From the NCBI RefSeq assembly GCF_036898095.1, contig NC_090725.1:204132763-204196762 (forward strand): a stretch of 64,000 bases of DNA, given 5' to 3'. Below the pieces are notes generated by a model that was not told the origin of the DNA, searched no databases, and worked only from the letters and a program-made list of their open reading frames with translations. Positions 55,447 to 64,000 of this stretch are shown piece by piece (position 1 is the stretch's first letter; every line of letters begins with the position of its first letter). Origin of the DNA: Palaemon carinicauda. Lineage: Eukaryota; Arthropoda; Malacostraca; Decapoda; Palaemonidae. The position numbers and the translations under genes are program-made.

Positions 55447-57168
55447 TTATTGAGGGCCATCTTGGCTGACGTCAATGTTCGCGTCCCTGTGGGTTGCAAA
55501 CTTCATGAAATCCACAAAGTTAGGGTTTGAGCTATCCTTGAGGAATCTGACACAGTCCGAGATTGGACTACCTGGGTCAGCTTGGGGAATGGTATCTGGA
55601 AGGCGACGGAGTTTCAACCAACTGCTTTTTGGCCAGTTCGGTGCTACTAAAGCCACTGCGCCGTGGAAGGAGCGCAGTTTGTGTAAGACTTTCATGAGAA
55701 GATTCACCGGAGGAAATAGGTAAATCTTCTTCCAATGGTTCCAGTCTAATGTTAATGCGTCCATAGCATACGCCTGAGGGTCCAGGTTCGGTGCCACATA
55801 ACAGGGAAGTTTGTGGTTTAGTTGTGTCGCAAAGAGATCCACCTGGAGACCGGGAACCAGCCTGGATATCCACCGGAAAGAATTCATGTTTAGAGACCAT
55901 TCTGACTCCAGTGGTTTCGTCCTGGATAGTGAGGCCGCTATCACATTCTGGATTCCTGCTAAGTGAGTGGCTGACAGGAACCAGTTCTTTTCTAAGGCCA
56001 AGGTAAAAATCGTGACCAGGACTTGATTCAGATTGGGAGATTTTGATCCGCCTCTGTTTATGCAGTGTACTACTGCAGTGCTGTCTGAGACTATCCTGAC
56101 ATGAGTGGACCGTGGGGGGGACAGTCGCTTCAAGGTTAGGAAGACTGCCATGGCTTCTAGTACATTGATGTAAAAGTGTCTCATGGCGGGGGACCAGGAG
56201 CCCTGAAACATCTGTTGTTTGTAGTAGCCCCCCAACCACTGAGCAACGCGTCTGTGTGAATCATCACTTGTGGGGGAGGAAATTGCAGAGGGACCGATTT
56301 GGAAAGGTTCTCTGGTTTTGACCATGGCCTGAGTCTCCTTTTCAGGATTGAGGGGATTTTGGAAATCTTGTCTCGTAATGTAGTCGTAGCTCTCTTTCTC
56401 CAAACTCGATTGATGTTTGGCTTTCAATAAGAGGTCCGTCACCGACGCAAATTGGAGTAAGCCAAGGATTCTTTCCAAGGCTCTCCGTGACACCTGTTTG
56501 TGCTTGAGGAAGTTCCTCGTCTTGGATGCTATCTCTTTGACTTTTTTTTTGGGAGGGGGAGGAAGAGACAGCTTGTGACTTGTAAGGTCCCATCGGATGC
56601 CTAACCATTCGAATTGGCTTGATGGTTGAAGGCGAGACTTTTGTAGATTGACTTGGAATCCCAGTTTGGTGAGAAACTGAACCACTTTGGTTGTAGCCTT
56701 GTTGCATTCCGAGACCGACTGGGCCCAAATTAGCTAATCGTCCAGATAGGCGATTACCTTGATCCCTTGGCTCCTGAGTTGTTCTAGCACTGTTTCCCCC
56801 AGTTTTGTAAATATCCTGGGAGCTATGCTGAGGCCAAAGGGCATGACTTTGAACGCAAATGCTTTCTTGCCCAGGCGGAAGCCAAGGTAAGGAGAGAAGT
56901 TTCGTGCTACTGGGCCATGATAATAGGCTTTGGTAAGATCTATAGAGGTGGTGACGGCCCCACGGGGAAGTAAGGTCCGTACCTGAGAGACAGTCAGCAT
57001 ACGGAACTTGTCGCAAAGAATGTAAGAATTCAGTTTCGACAAGTCCAGGATTACTCTCAACGCCGACGAATCTTTCTTGGGGACTGTGAACAGGCGTCCT
57101 TGGAATTTCAGTGATCGTACCCTCTTTATCGCTTTCATCTTGAGTAGTTCTGTGGTGTATTCTTCCAA
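55447..57168 (-). pseudogene. DIRS 4 reverse transcriptase / RNase H, one Trp-to-stop and local frameshifts
   Basis: RT: FQGRLFTVPKKDSSALRVI, TTSIDLTKAYYHGPVARN, FKVMPFGLSIAPRIFTKL, VIAYLDD. The next codon is TAG (56733-56731) where DIRS 2 has Trp (YLDDWL), then the frame is open to 55447: FQVNLQKSRLQPSSQFEW, RALERILGLLQFASVTD. The RNase H Asp motif (MIHTDALLSGWG) is visible only in another frame near 56265, flanked by two compensating shifts; the main frame resumes with FYINVLEAMAVFLTLKRL and IVSDSTAVVHCINRGGSKS. NVIAASLSRTKPLESEW and DLFATQLNHKLPCYVAPN follow. Truncated before the recombinase. Confidence 0.9.
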
Positions 57169-57322
57169 GATGGGAGTGGGTTTCCGGAAGAAGGTCCCTG
57201 TCGGAGGTGGACCCCCTTGTGACCACTTCCAGCCTAGGCCTTTGGAGACTATGCTGTGGGCCTAGGGACTGAAGGTCCAATGGTTCCAGAAAAGATATAG
57301 TCTCCCCCCTACCTGATTCACT

Positions 57323-59320
57323 TCATTGCATGGAGGTGAATTTCGATCCACGGCCTCCCCTTGGACCCCTGGTTCGAGGTCCGCCTCGTTGGCGGAACTG
57401 ACCTCTACCTTTGTTGCCCCCTCTAGAGTATCCTCGAAATGAACTCGAGGTCTCGTAGGATGGGTTGAAGGCAGGAGAGGTCATCCATGATGCCATGGGA
57501 GTTGGTTGGGTACCTTGGGGTGCCGTAAGGAACACAATCTGTTGTGGAGGGGCTGCCTGTGGAGAGGCAGACTTAGAGGTAGAGGGAGTCGAAGAGTGAG
57601 GGCCTTGATGAAATTGGCCACGGTTTGACTTGTATGGGGTAAAAGATTTTTGTTTCTTTTTAAAGAAAGGTTGTTTCACACCTTCAAACTTTCTTTTGTT
57701 CGAAAGGCCCCATCTAACCTGCAAGTTTTGATTTGCCGTCGCTGCATCTTGGAGGACTTTATCAACTTCCTCCTGAGGAAAGAGAGTCTTACCCCAGCAG
57801 GAGGAGGCTATGAGCCTATTTGGCTCGTGCCGAATTGACGCTTCGGCAAGAATGTGCTTCCTGCAGTTCATACGAGCTGTCCAGAAATCGTGCAGGTGGA
57901 CCTGGAACGTCTGGAGCAAATTCTTCGCAAACACGCGGAAGAGGAGCTCATCATTATATAGGGAGGCCAACATTTCTGCCGAAATGATGGAGTGCAGAGA
58001 TCTGGCCAGTCTGTTTCGTGCGTCGAACTCAGATTTTAGAAGGTGATCCGGCAACTTGGGAAGCTTCTCAGGGAAAAGAGAGGAGGCGCAGTCTGGATCC
58101 AACTTCCCCACCGTGAAAGTAGCAGAGGCATCATTCCAGAAGTTGGAAGGACCTGGAACGAGCATAGAGGTGGGGTCCGTCTCTTTAAGGACAGGCATAG
58201 GTGAGCCCTCCTTGGCTGATTGGACAGTTAATTCCGCCACCTTGTCAGCAAGAGGACAGGGGATGGACGGAGGAGTCATGAAAACTGTATATGCCCCTTT
58301 ATGGAGGTTCAACTTAGAGTTGACGCAACCCCATTCAGCGAGAGTCCTGGCCCAGACAGCTTGGGCCTGCTCTTTAGGGAAAATAACAGTTTCTTTGGGG
58401 ACCTTGTCCATCCTAATTAGGGCATGTTCCTTCAGGCGGACGAAACCGTTGAAGGGAAACTGAAGGCCGGGAGGGTAAAACTCCAAATCATCTAGAGGGC
58501 GGGTCCCTAAGCCCTCTAGAGTTAGTGTACCATCTAGGTACGGAGCATGTCTCGCGAACCGCCAAGGGTTGTTTTTATCAAATGGCAGTAGCTTAGAGGT
58601 GTCTGGGCCTAACAGAGGGGCTAGCTGAGTCCCAGAACGGAGGAGGTTAGCCACCATATCCTTTAACTCCGTTATGACACCCGACTGCTGTTTCATCTGC
58701 GTCGTAACCCCCTCCTGAATCAAATTAAGTGTCAACGGAGGCTCCGACGAACTACTCGCAGCCGAAGTCTTGGCCTTAGCGGACTTGCTTTTCTGAGATT
58801 TAATAGGCGGAGTAGACTGGGCCATTACAGGAATTTCAGGAGTGTTGGAGGGTCCGGGGACCGGAGACACAGATATCGGCGAAGCTGAAGAGCTAGGTTT
58901 TGGTTTGTTTTTGCGTAGGGGCTTCACCTTGGGTCGGACAGAGAGGGAGGGATCCCAAGGAGAAGTCTGTAGCTTATCAAAGCCGTGGAAAGAAGAGCCA
59001 GGAGAGAGAGAAGTCGAAAGGAAGGAATCTGCCAACTCAACACCACTAACCTGCTCGTCCATGGGTTCGGTGTTGATATCCAGTGAGGAAACTTCCCCCG
59101 AGAGCTGGTTCTCCTCCTCCAGGGGTATAGTAGCTCTGATAGCCGCAATCATGGGAGCGGCGACATCAGCAGGTACTGCGGCGGAAGAAGAGCCTGGAAA
59201 GAGTCGGGAGGCCATGTCTCCGTCGAGGAGGTAGGGGCAGCCGGTGGGGGCGTTACGGCCGAACCCCGAAACCCAAGACCGGAGGCTGGTCTTAGCCGTT
59301 CGGAGGGCATCCTCGTCAGC
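57323..59320 (-). CDS. DIRS 4 Gag-like protein, main exon (open, 665 codons)
   Basis: Predicted exon from acceptor TTTCCAG (59321-59327) to stop at 57323. The first 35 codons (ADEDALRTAKTSLRSWVSGF...) lie upstream of the first ATG at 59215 and join in frame to the exon at 59489-59677. Order: Ser/Pro-rich N-terminal third, NPWRFARHAPYLDG, LDDLEFYPPGLQFPFNGFV, GKLDPDCASSLFPEKLPKL, ASIRHEPNRLIASSCWGK, and a Gly/Arg-rich tail (RGGPRTRGPRGGRGSK) that likely binds nucleic acid. Strong homology with DIRS 2 Gag (41268-42632). No stop or shift is seen, in contrast to every other retroelement gene in the window. If unspliced, translation could start at 59215. Confidence 0.85.
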   Translation of the reverse strand, partial: ADEDALRTAKTSLRSWVSGFGRNAPTGCPYLLDGDMASRLFPGSSSAAVPADVAAPMIAAIRATIPLEEENQLSGEVSSLDINTEPMDEQVSGVELADSFLSTSLSPGSSFHGFDKLQTSPWDPSLSVRPKVKPLRKNKPKPSSSASPISVSPVPGPSNTPEIPVMAQSTPPIKSQKSKSAKAKTSAASSSSEPPLTLNLIQEGVTTQMKQQSGVITELKDMVANLLRSGTQLAPLLGPDTSKLLPFDKNNPWRFARHAPYLDGTLTLEGLGTRPLDDLEFYPPGLQFPFNGFVRLKEHALIRMDKVPKETVIFPKEQAQAVWARTLAEWGCVNSKLNLHKGAYTVFMTPPSIPCPLADKVAELTVQSAKEGSPMPVLKETDPTSMLVPGPSNFWNDASATFTVGKLDPDCASSLFPEKLPKLPDHLLKSEFDARNRLARSLHSIISAEMLASLYNDELLFRVFAKNLLQTFQVHLHDFWTARMNCRKHILAEASIRHEPNRLIASSCWGKTLFPQEEVDKVLQDAATANQNLQVRWGLSNKRKFEGVKQPFFKKKQKSFTPYKSNRGQFHQGPHSSTPSTSKSASPQAAPPQQIVFLTAPQGTQPTPMASWMTSPAFNPSYETSSSFRGYSRGGNKGRGQFRQRGGPRTRGPRGGRGSKFTSMQ

Positions 59321-59488
59321 CTGGAAATGGTGAGGATACTTTAGAGCATTGAAGGAAAGAATATATAAACATATCCCAAAACTAAAACAATATCAACATA
59401 TCTCATAGTGTACCAAAATAAGAACCACCGGAATAAGATATTAATAATTATAAGCATATAATAAGTAGTAAAATTGAAAAAATCTTAC

Positions 59489-59677
59489 ATCGTCATTAAG
59501 CAAAATCGAGGAGAGGTCATTACACAAAGTGCACGCCTCAGGGAACCAAACCATGTAGGAGGGCTGGCCCGGCTCATGGACGAAAGAGGTTGCGCAGTGT
59601 GCGTGGGACCGGCAGACATCGTGGCCTACCGGATCCGAGAAGGAGACGGAGCAACCCTTGGCAGCACAGCGGACTTT
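59489..59677 (-). CDS. DIRS 4 Gag 5' exon with Cys/His-rich putative zinc-binding module
   Basis: Predicted 189-nt exon (63 codons, phase 0 both ends). The acceptor upstream is TTTTTTATTACAG (AG at 59679-59678); the donor is GTAAGA (from 59488). The peptide has ordered Cys and His residues: CAAKGC, GHDVCRSHAHC, then WFPEACTLC. Spacing suggests a compact zinc-binding fold. The 168-bp intron (59488-59321) has canonical GT-AG ends and joins it in frame to the main Gag exon. DIRS 2 has the counterpart at 40783 (HTACRTHAPC, then PLNC), also directly behind an acceptor. No start codon is present, so at least one more 5' exon or leader is needed. ATG inside the exon (YMVWF) is an unlikely start. Confidence 0.7.
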
Positions 59678-59960
59678 CTGTAATAAAAAAGTTAAGTCTA
59701 GATGCTCCCCAAGACTCTAACATAACAATGGGATTATAAAGAGCTGGGAGAATATGAGGTGTGTATTAAAATGGGGTTTGTGCCAAAAGGGGGAGCCGGA
59801 GCTCCGCCGTAATAATAACATAGTGAGAATGTAAAAACTCCGTAGTGCGCCGGAGTCATGCAAATATGCAGGAGCCGGAGCTCCCAAGTAATTACCGGTT
59901 AATTTAGGCATAGTGATTGAAAGATCTCCGGAATGTGCCGGAGATCTGGGGGAAAGTCCT
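59678..59960 (-). promoter_or_regulatory. DIRS 4 leader with repeated CCGGAG palindromic words
   Basis: Contains GGAGCCGGAGCTCC twice (about 59791 and 59871, with small differences), GCGCCGGAGTC, and AGATCTCCGGAATGTGCCGG with its near-inverse GAGATCT following. It resembles the CCGG-rich leader of DIRS 2 (39880-40260) in word content. Could be structured RNA or binding sites of the element; no function is shown. Confidence 0.45.
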
Positions 59961-59984
59961 CTAAAAACTAAAATTAATATATAC

Positions 59985-59985
59985 A

Positions 59986-60024
<39 letters not shown>
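59985..60024. repeat. (TA)n microsatellite at the Tigger copy 2 target
   Basis: A TA dinucleotide run ends at the element boundary. The TA target duplication of the Tigger insertion (60023-60024) lies within it, so the exact edge is ambiguous by multiples of two bases. Confidence 0.97.
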
Positions 60025-60027
<3 letters not shown>

Positions 60028-60722
60028 TGAACCCTCGTTTATCGCGGTAGATAGGTTCCAGACCCGGCCGCGATAGGTGAAATTCCGCGAAGTAGTGACA
60101 TCATATTTACCTATTTATTTAACATGTATATTCGGACTTTTAAAACCTTCCCTTGTACGTAGTACTGTTAACAAACTACCCTTTAATGTACAGAACACTT
60201 AATGCATGTACTACAGCACCCTAAACTAAAACAGGCACAAATATTAAAGGCGATTTTATATCATGCGTTTCCTAAATACCTAAAAAGCACGATAAAAAAT
60301 GGCAACCAATGTTTTGTTTACGTTCATCTCTGATCATAATGAAGAAACAAACTCATTTAGTGTACACATCTGTGTATAGGTTAGTTTTTGCATCGATTAT
60401 ATTGATTATACAGTATGTTGATTTTTTTATTACCAATGTTTTACTTTATTTTTCTTAGGACTTCCAAATGAAATGTTTTTCTTTATGACGCTGCCTGAAA
60501 CGACGGCGTCATAAAGTACTGTACGCTCAGTAAACAACCACGCGCAGAACAAACAAGGCATTTAACGCGCATGATGATAGTGATAAATAATGATACAGTA
60601 CAGTATTTACAGTAAAAGCATTTACAAAATATGTTACCTTACAAATATAATTTACCGTATCGATATAAAATCATACAGTACTGTACAGTACATATTGTAC
60701 GTAGCAAAGCAGGAAAACAATT

Positions 60723-60724
<2 letters not shown>

Positions 60725-60809
<85 letters not shown>

Positions 60810-60856
60810 TTTACGTACGTACTGTAAATGTAAATTTTAAACAAAAAAAATCAATT

Positions 60857-60920
<64 letters not shown>
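60725..60920. repeat. (GA)n tracts with repeated spacer in Tigger copy 2
   Basis: Two GA tracts (about 60726-60805 and 60860-60917) separated by a TGTTTTACGTACGTACTGTA-type spacer. They correspond to the three-unit array of copy 1 with one unit fewer, and the first tract is longer. Confidence 0.95.
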
Positions 60921-60921
<1 letters not shown>

Positions 60922-61220
60922 TTTACGTACGTAAATGTAAATTTTAAAAACAAAAAAATATGATAGGTTACAACATGTAGACTTTTAAAACCTTCCCTTT
61001 AACTTAATGCATACAGTACGTACAGTACTAAACTATAAAACAGGCACAAATACAATTTTAGAATGTGAGAATATTAAAGTAAAAAATAAAGATTGTTACT
61101 GTAATCACTACGAAAGAAGTTCAAGAAAAACTTGAATGATGATGGCGATGAATTTGCTGCACAGTAGAAATGATGATGATGAAGCTGATGATGTGTTCTA
61201 CTGTGCAGCCAGGTAGTATT

Positions 61221-63099
61221 TTACGTCTCTTCAGACGGAGGTGTCTTTTCCTGGGACACCTCTTCAACTTCTTCCTGGGAAACTTCTTCAATTTCTTCCG
61301 AAGGCGTAGTAGCAGGAGGAACTGGCTCTTTTTTGCGAGGCTGGAAGAACATTGTGATAGGAAGTTGTTGCCGCTGCTTCTTTTTTCGATCTAAGAGCAT
61401 CTTGTAGGGAGTCATTATGTCATCAACCTTGTTGCAGAATTGCATCGACCGAACCATATCCTCGTCCCACTCTTGCAACATTTCTTTCACCTCCTTTATA
61501 TGGTTGCAGACCTTGGCAAGCCGTTCTAGTGTTAAGCCCGTTTCTTCGACATTTTCTTGGGTCTCTTCCTGGGTTTCACTCTCTTCTTCGCTTGCCGATT
61601 TCGTCAGGTCTTCGAGGTCTGCGTCAGTTAGGGGCTGGGAATGGTAGTCCAACAACTCGTCGACGTCTTCAGTCGTCATGTCGCCAAACCCGTCACCTCC
61701 AATTATGGCAGCCAACTGCACAGATTTGCGTACTGCAGAGTGTTGGATTTCAGCAGGTGTAAATCCCTCGTCGTCGTAAACAATCTCGGGCCACAACTTC
61801 TTCCAGCTCGCATTCACAGTTGCAGGTTTCACCTCTTGAAGTGCCTTCTGAATAATCTTCAGGCACGTGGCTATGGGTGTACTGCCGCCAGTACGCCTTC
61901 AAGTTAAAATCTTCATCCTCATCCTCTTGGGCAGCATCCACACACGCAACGAGGTCCGCCAAGGTATTCTTCGTGTAGAGGGCCTTGAACGCCCTGATAA
62001 CCCCCTGGTCCATCGGTTGAATTAATGACGTGGTGTTGGGTGGCAGGAACTCAACCTGAACGCCCTCACGCGACAGGTCAGTTGCGTGTCCCACCAGCGT
62101 TATCCATAAGGAGAAGGATCTTGAATGGCAAGCCCTTCTCTACGAGATATTCATTGACTTGCGGGATGAAACACTGGTGGAACCAGTTGGAGGTCACCAT
62201 CTTCGTAATCCATGCTTTTGGATTATGCATCCAGTACACGGGAAGGAGATTCTTATTCTTATTTTTCAAAGCGCGAGGATTTTTCGACTTATAAATAAGC
62301 CCCGGCTTTAGCAAAAATCCAGCAGCATTGCCACACATCACGAGGGTAACGCGATCCTTGAATGCTTTAAAGCCAGAGGCTTTGGCTTCCTCTTTGAACA
62401 GGAAAGTTCGCGACGGCATTCTCTTCCAAAACAAGCCGGGTCTCATCCATATTAAAGACTTGTTCCGGCTTGTATCCACCTTCGGCGATAATATTCTTGA
62501 ACGTTGGTTCACGTAAGTTTCAGCAGCGGCAGTGTCAGCCGAAGCAGCCTCCCCATGCAGGGAAAAGCTTTTCAGGGCGAAACGTTTCTGAAACTTCGCG
62601 AACCATCCTTTGCTGGCGGAAACACGTTTCTGAGGCTGGGAATCCATGGATGTCCCTGGTTGAGGATCATCTGCATCATCATCTTCTTCAGCATGGTTGC
62701 CATCGTCGTCTTGAGGTTCCTTTGCAGCAAAATCTGATACAAGCTCAAAGCCTTTGTTCGGAGGGTGTTTGTATCCAAGGCTATGTTCTTCTTCCGGCAG
62801 TCGGCAATCCACACAGCTAAAGCACCTTCCATGCGTACGATCGTTTTATTACGCGTTGTAACGACTCGCTTCGCTGATCTGCTAAAGGTGATTGCAGCCG
62901 TCTTTCTAATGTTCGCCTCGTCCTTCTTGATATAGCGAACAGTAGATTCGTTGATGCCAAAATGGCACCCAGCGGACGCGGAACTTCTACCATCTTTTAA
63001 CATATCGAGAAGCGTAACCTTCTCAGCTATCGTCATCATCCTTCGGTGGCGTTTAGGCTCACTACCAGCCTTAGTAGAAGCAGAACGCTTGGGAGGCAT
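61221..63099 (-). pseudogene. Tigger/TIGD1-like transposase, copy 2, frameshifted
   Basis: Starts MPPKRSAS at 63099 and ends with the EEVSQEE/PPSEET tail at 61221, so the full length of the family protein (about 600 residues) is represented. Reading requires several frame changes: near 62735, a compensated pair around 62490-62430, near 62085 (after LLLMDNAGG) and near 61870. The C-terminal tail is uninterrupted (EVKEMLQEWDEDMVRSMQFC), showing what copy 1 lost. The DNA-binding region, LLLMDN and QPMDQG motifs are retained. Confidence 0.92.
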
Positions 63100-63409
63100 T
63101 GTACAGTAGGATTTGACAAAAAGTTCAACTTAAAAAGGTCGCACACAGCACAGATTACAACTTCACAAACTTAAGAACGTCTACTCAGCGATACGCCGGA
63201 ACAGAGAGTGGACGACCCAGGCCCGCGAGAACCTAGATGCTGTGGGTTGGAGATGAGGGCAAAAACACCAATCACAGGCTAGATAAACAGAACTTGAGTT
63301 CTGATTCGTCCATCTATCAGCGCTTGAACCAATCACAACCCGTCTTACAGTATATGATGCGTAGGTTACCAACTCATACAAGATACCCCGCGCATACCGT
63401 ACGTACAGT

Positions 63410-63577
63410 ATTAATAATAATAATAATAAATAATGATAATAATACAGTACAGTACTGTAATAATAATAATAATAATGATAATAATAATAACAATCATAAT
63501 TTTATTAACAACAACAATAATAATAATAGCTTTACGTATGCTATTTTTTTCTTTTGTAGGATGTCTCTCTCTCTCTG

Positions 63578-63620
<43 letters not shown>

Positions 63621-63960
63621 TTATTCGAAATGTGATTTTTGCAACAAAGAATATTATTGGATGCAGTACTACGTACGTATACATACAAAAGATTCATGGA
63701 AAAGAAGCACATCCATTACATTTGTAGTACAGTAGTAGCCATCAGCAGCCTTACACCATTCTAATATTGTATGACTGCATCTGATTTGCGTTTCATATTC
63801 GATTTAATATTACTACGTACTGTATACAGTACTGAATTATCGTATGATAATAATACAGTAATAATAATAATAATAATGATAATATTAATAACAATAATAA
63901 TTTTATTAACAACAACAACAATAATAATAATAAAAACAATAATAATACACGTAATAGCTT
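63410..63960. repeat. AAT-rich microsatellites and short GA/CT tract in Tigger copy 2
   Basis: Imperfect AATAAT / ACAACA repeats (about 63410-63530 and 63840-63955) and a CT tract (about 63564-63613). They match the duplicated 5' region of copy 1, indicating that the internal duplication was present in the common parent of the two copies. Confidence 0.9.
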
Positions 63961-64000
63961 TACGTATGCTATTTTATTCTTTTGTAGGATGTGTGTGTCT

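Larger units (their letters stand above)
55447..59960 (-). mobile_element. DIRS-type retrotransposon (DIRS 4), 3'-truncated, minus strand
   Basis: Reads right to left: CCGG-rich leader (about 59680-59960), Cys/His exon of Gag (59677-59489), intron, main Gag frame (59320-57323), RT/RNase H (57168-55447). The recombinase, 3' terminal repeat and complementary region are missing, as the reading stops at 55447 just where the recombinase N-terminus begins (CVRFLKDSSNPNFVDFMKF). No 5' terminal repeat could be seen before the TA repeat at 59989. Same family group as DIRS 2. Confidence 0.88.
60025..64000 (-). mobile_element. Tigger DNA transposon, copy 2, inverted and running off the window
   Basis: Begins CAGTGAACCCTCG at 60025 and is the reverse complement of copy 1 from its right end inward, including the CT/GA arrays, the transposase, and the ATT-rich region. 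3,976 of an expected 4.6 kb lie in the window; the far terminus is to the right. The two copies are close relatives by eye over their whole shared length. Confidence 0.95.

Overview
This is a repeat-rich animal nuclear genome window. The AT-rich introns, GT-AG splicing, (GA)n/(ATT)n microsatellites, heavy load of DIRS-type tyrosine-recombinase retrotransposons and TIGD1-like Tigger elements suggest a malacostracan crustacean, most likely a decapod. That assignment is inference; no species can be named from the sequence alone.

The only host gene I can support is a plus-strand DLGAP/GKAP (SAPAP) family gene. Seven coding exons, at 2314-2384, 16840-17009, 23824-23950, 24418-25497, 26035-26217, 28118-28255 and 28548-28811, join in one frame with consistent splice phases. 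They encode about 676 residues and end at a TAA stop. The GKAP homology domain lies in the last exons. The 5' end of the gene lies left of the window. Its first two visible introns (14.5 and 6.8 kb) are filled with transposon fossils.

Intron 1 holds a decayed DIRS retroelement (about 3270-16065). Three elements lie inside it: a Ginger1-like DNA transposon fossil on the minus strand (5501-8873; integrase core, GPY/F motif, then an OTU-protease exon), an almost intact Tigger transposon (10111-14769, TA target duplication, 535-codon transposase frame) and a short SINE-like fragment (about 15545-15630). Intron 2 holds a second DIRS fossil (about 17306-23712) carrying a 34-bp minisatellite. Intron 5 holds a 1.2-kb non-autonomous TTAA element.

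Downstream of the gene (28812-32027) is AT-rich 3' UTR or intergenic DNA. From 32028 to 59960 the window is mostly DIRS elements. An outer DIRS (32028-47216) is split by an inner DIRS of another family (38090-46829). A separate DIRS follows (48607-54466). All three keep inverted terminal repeats and the internal complementary region typical of DIRS1-like elements. A hAT transposase fossil follows on the minus strand (about 54480-55440). A fourth DIRS on the minus strand (55447 to about 59960) lacks its recombinase but keeps an open Gag frame with a predicted intron and a Cys/His-rich 5' exon. A second, inverted and broken Tigger copy starts at 60025 and runs off the right edge.

No tRNA, rRNA or CRISPR array was seen. 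The most notable items are the Ginger1 integrase-to-OTU splice structure, the spliced Cys/His-rich Gag exon of the DIRS elements with their CCGG-rich leaders, and the nested DIRS architecture.
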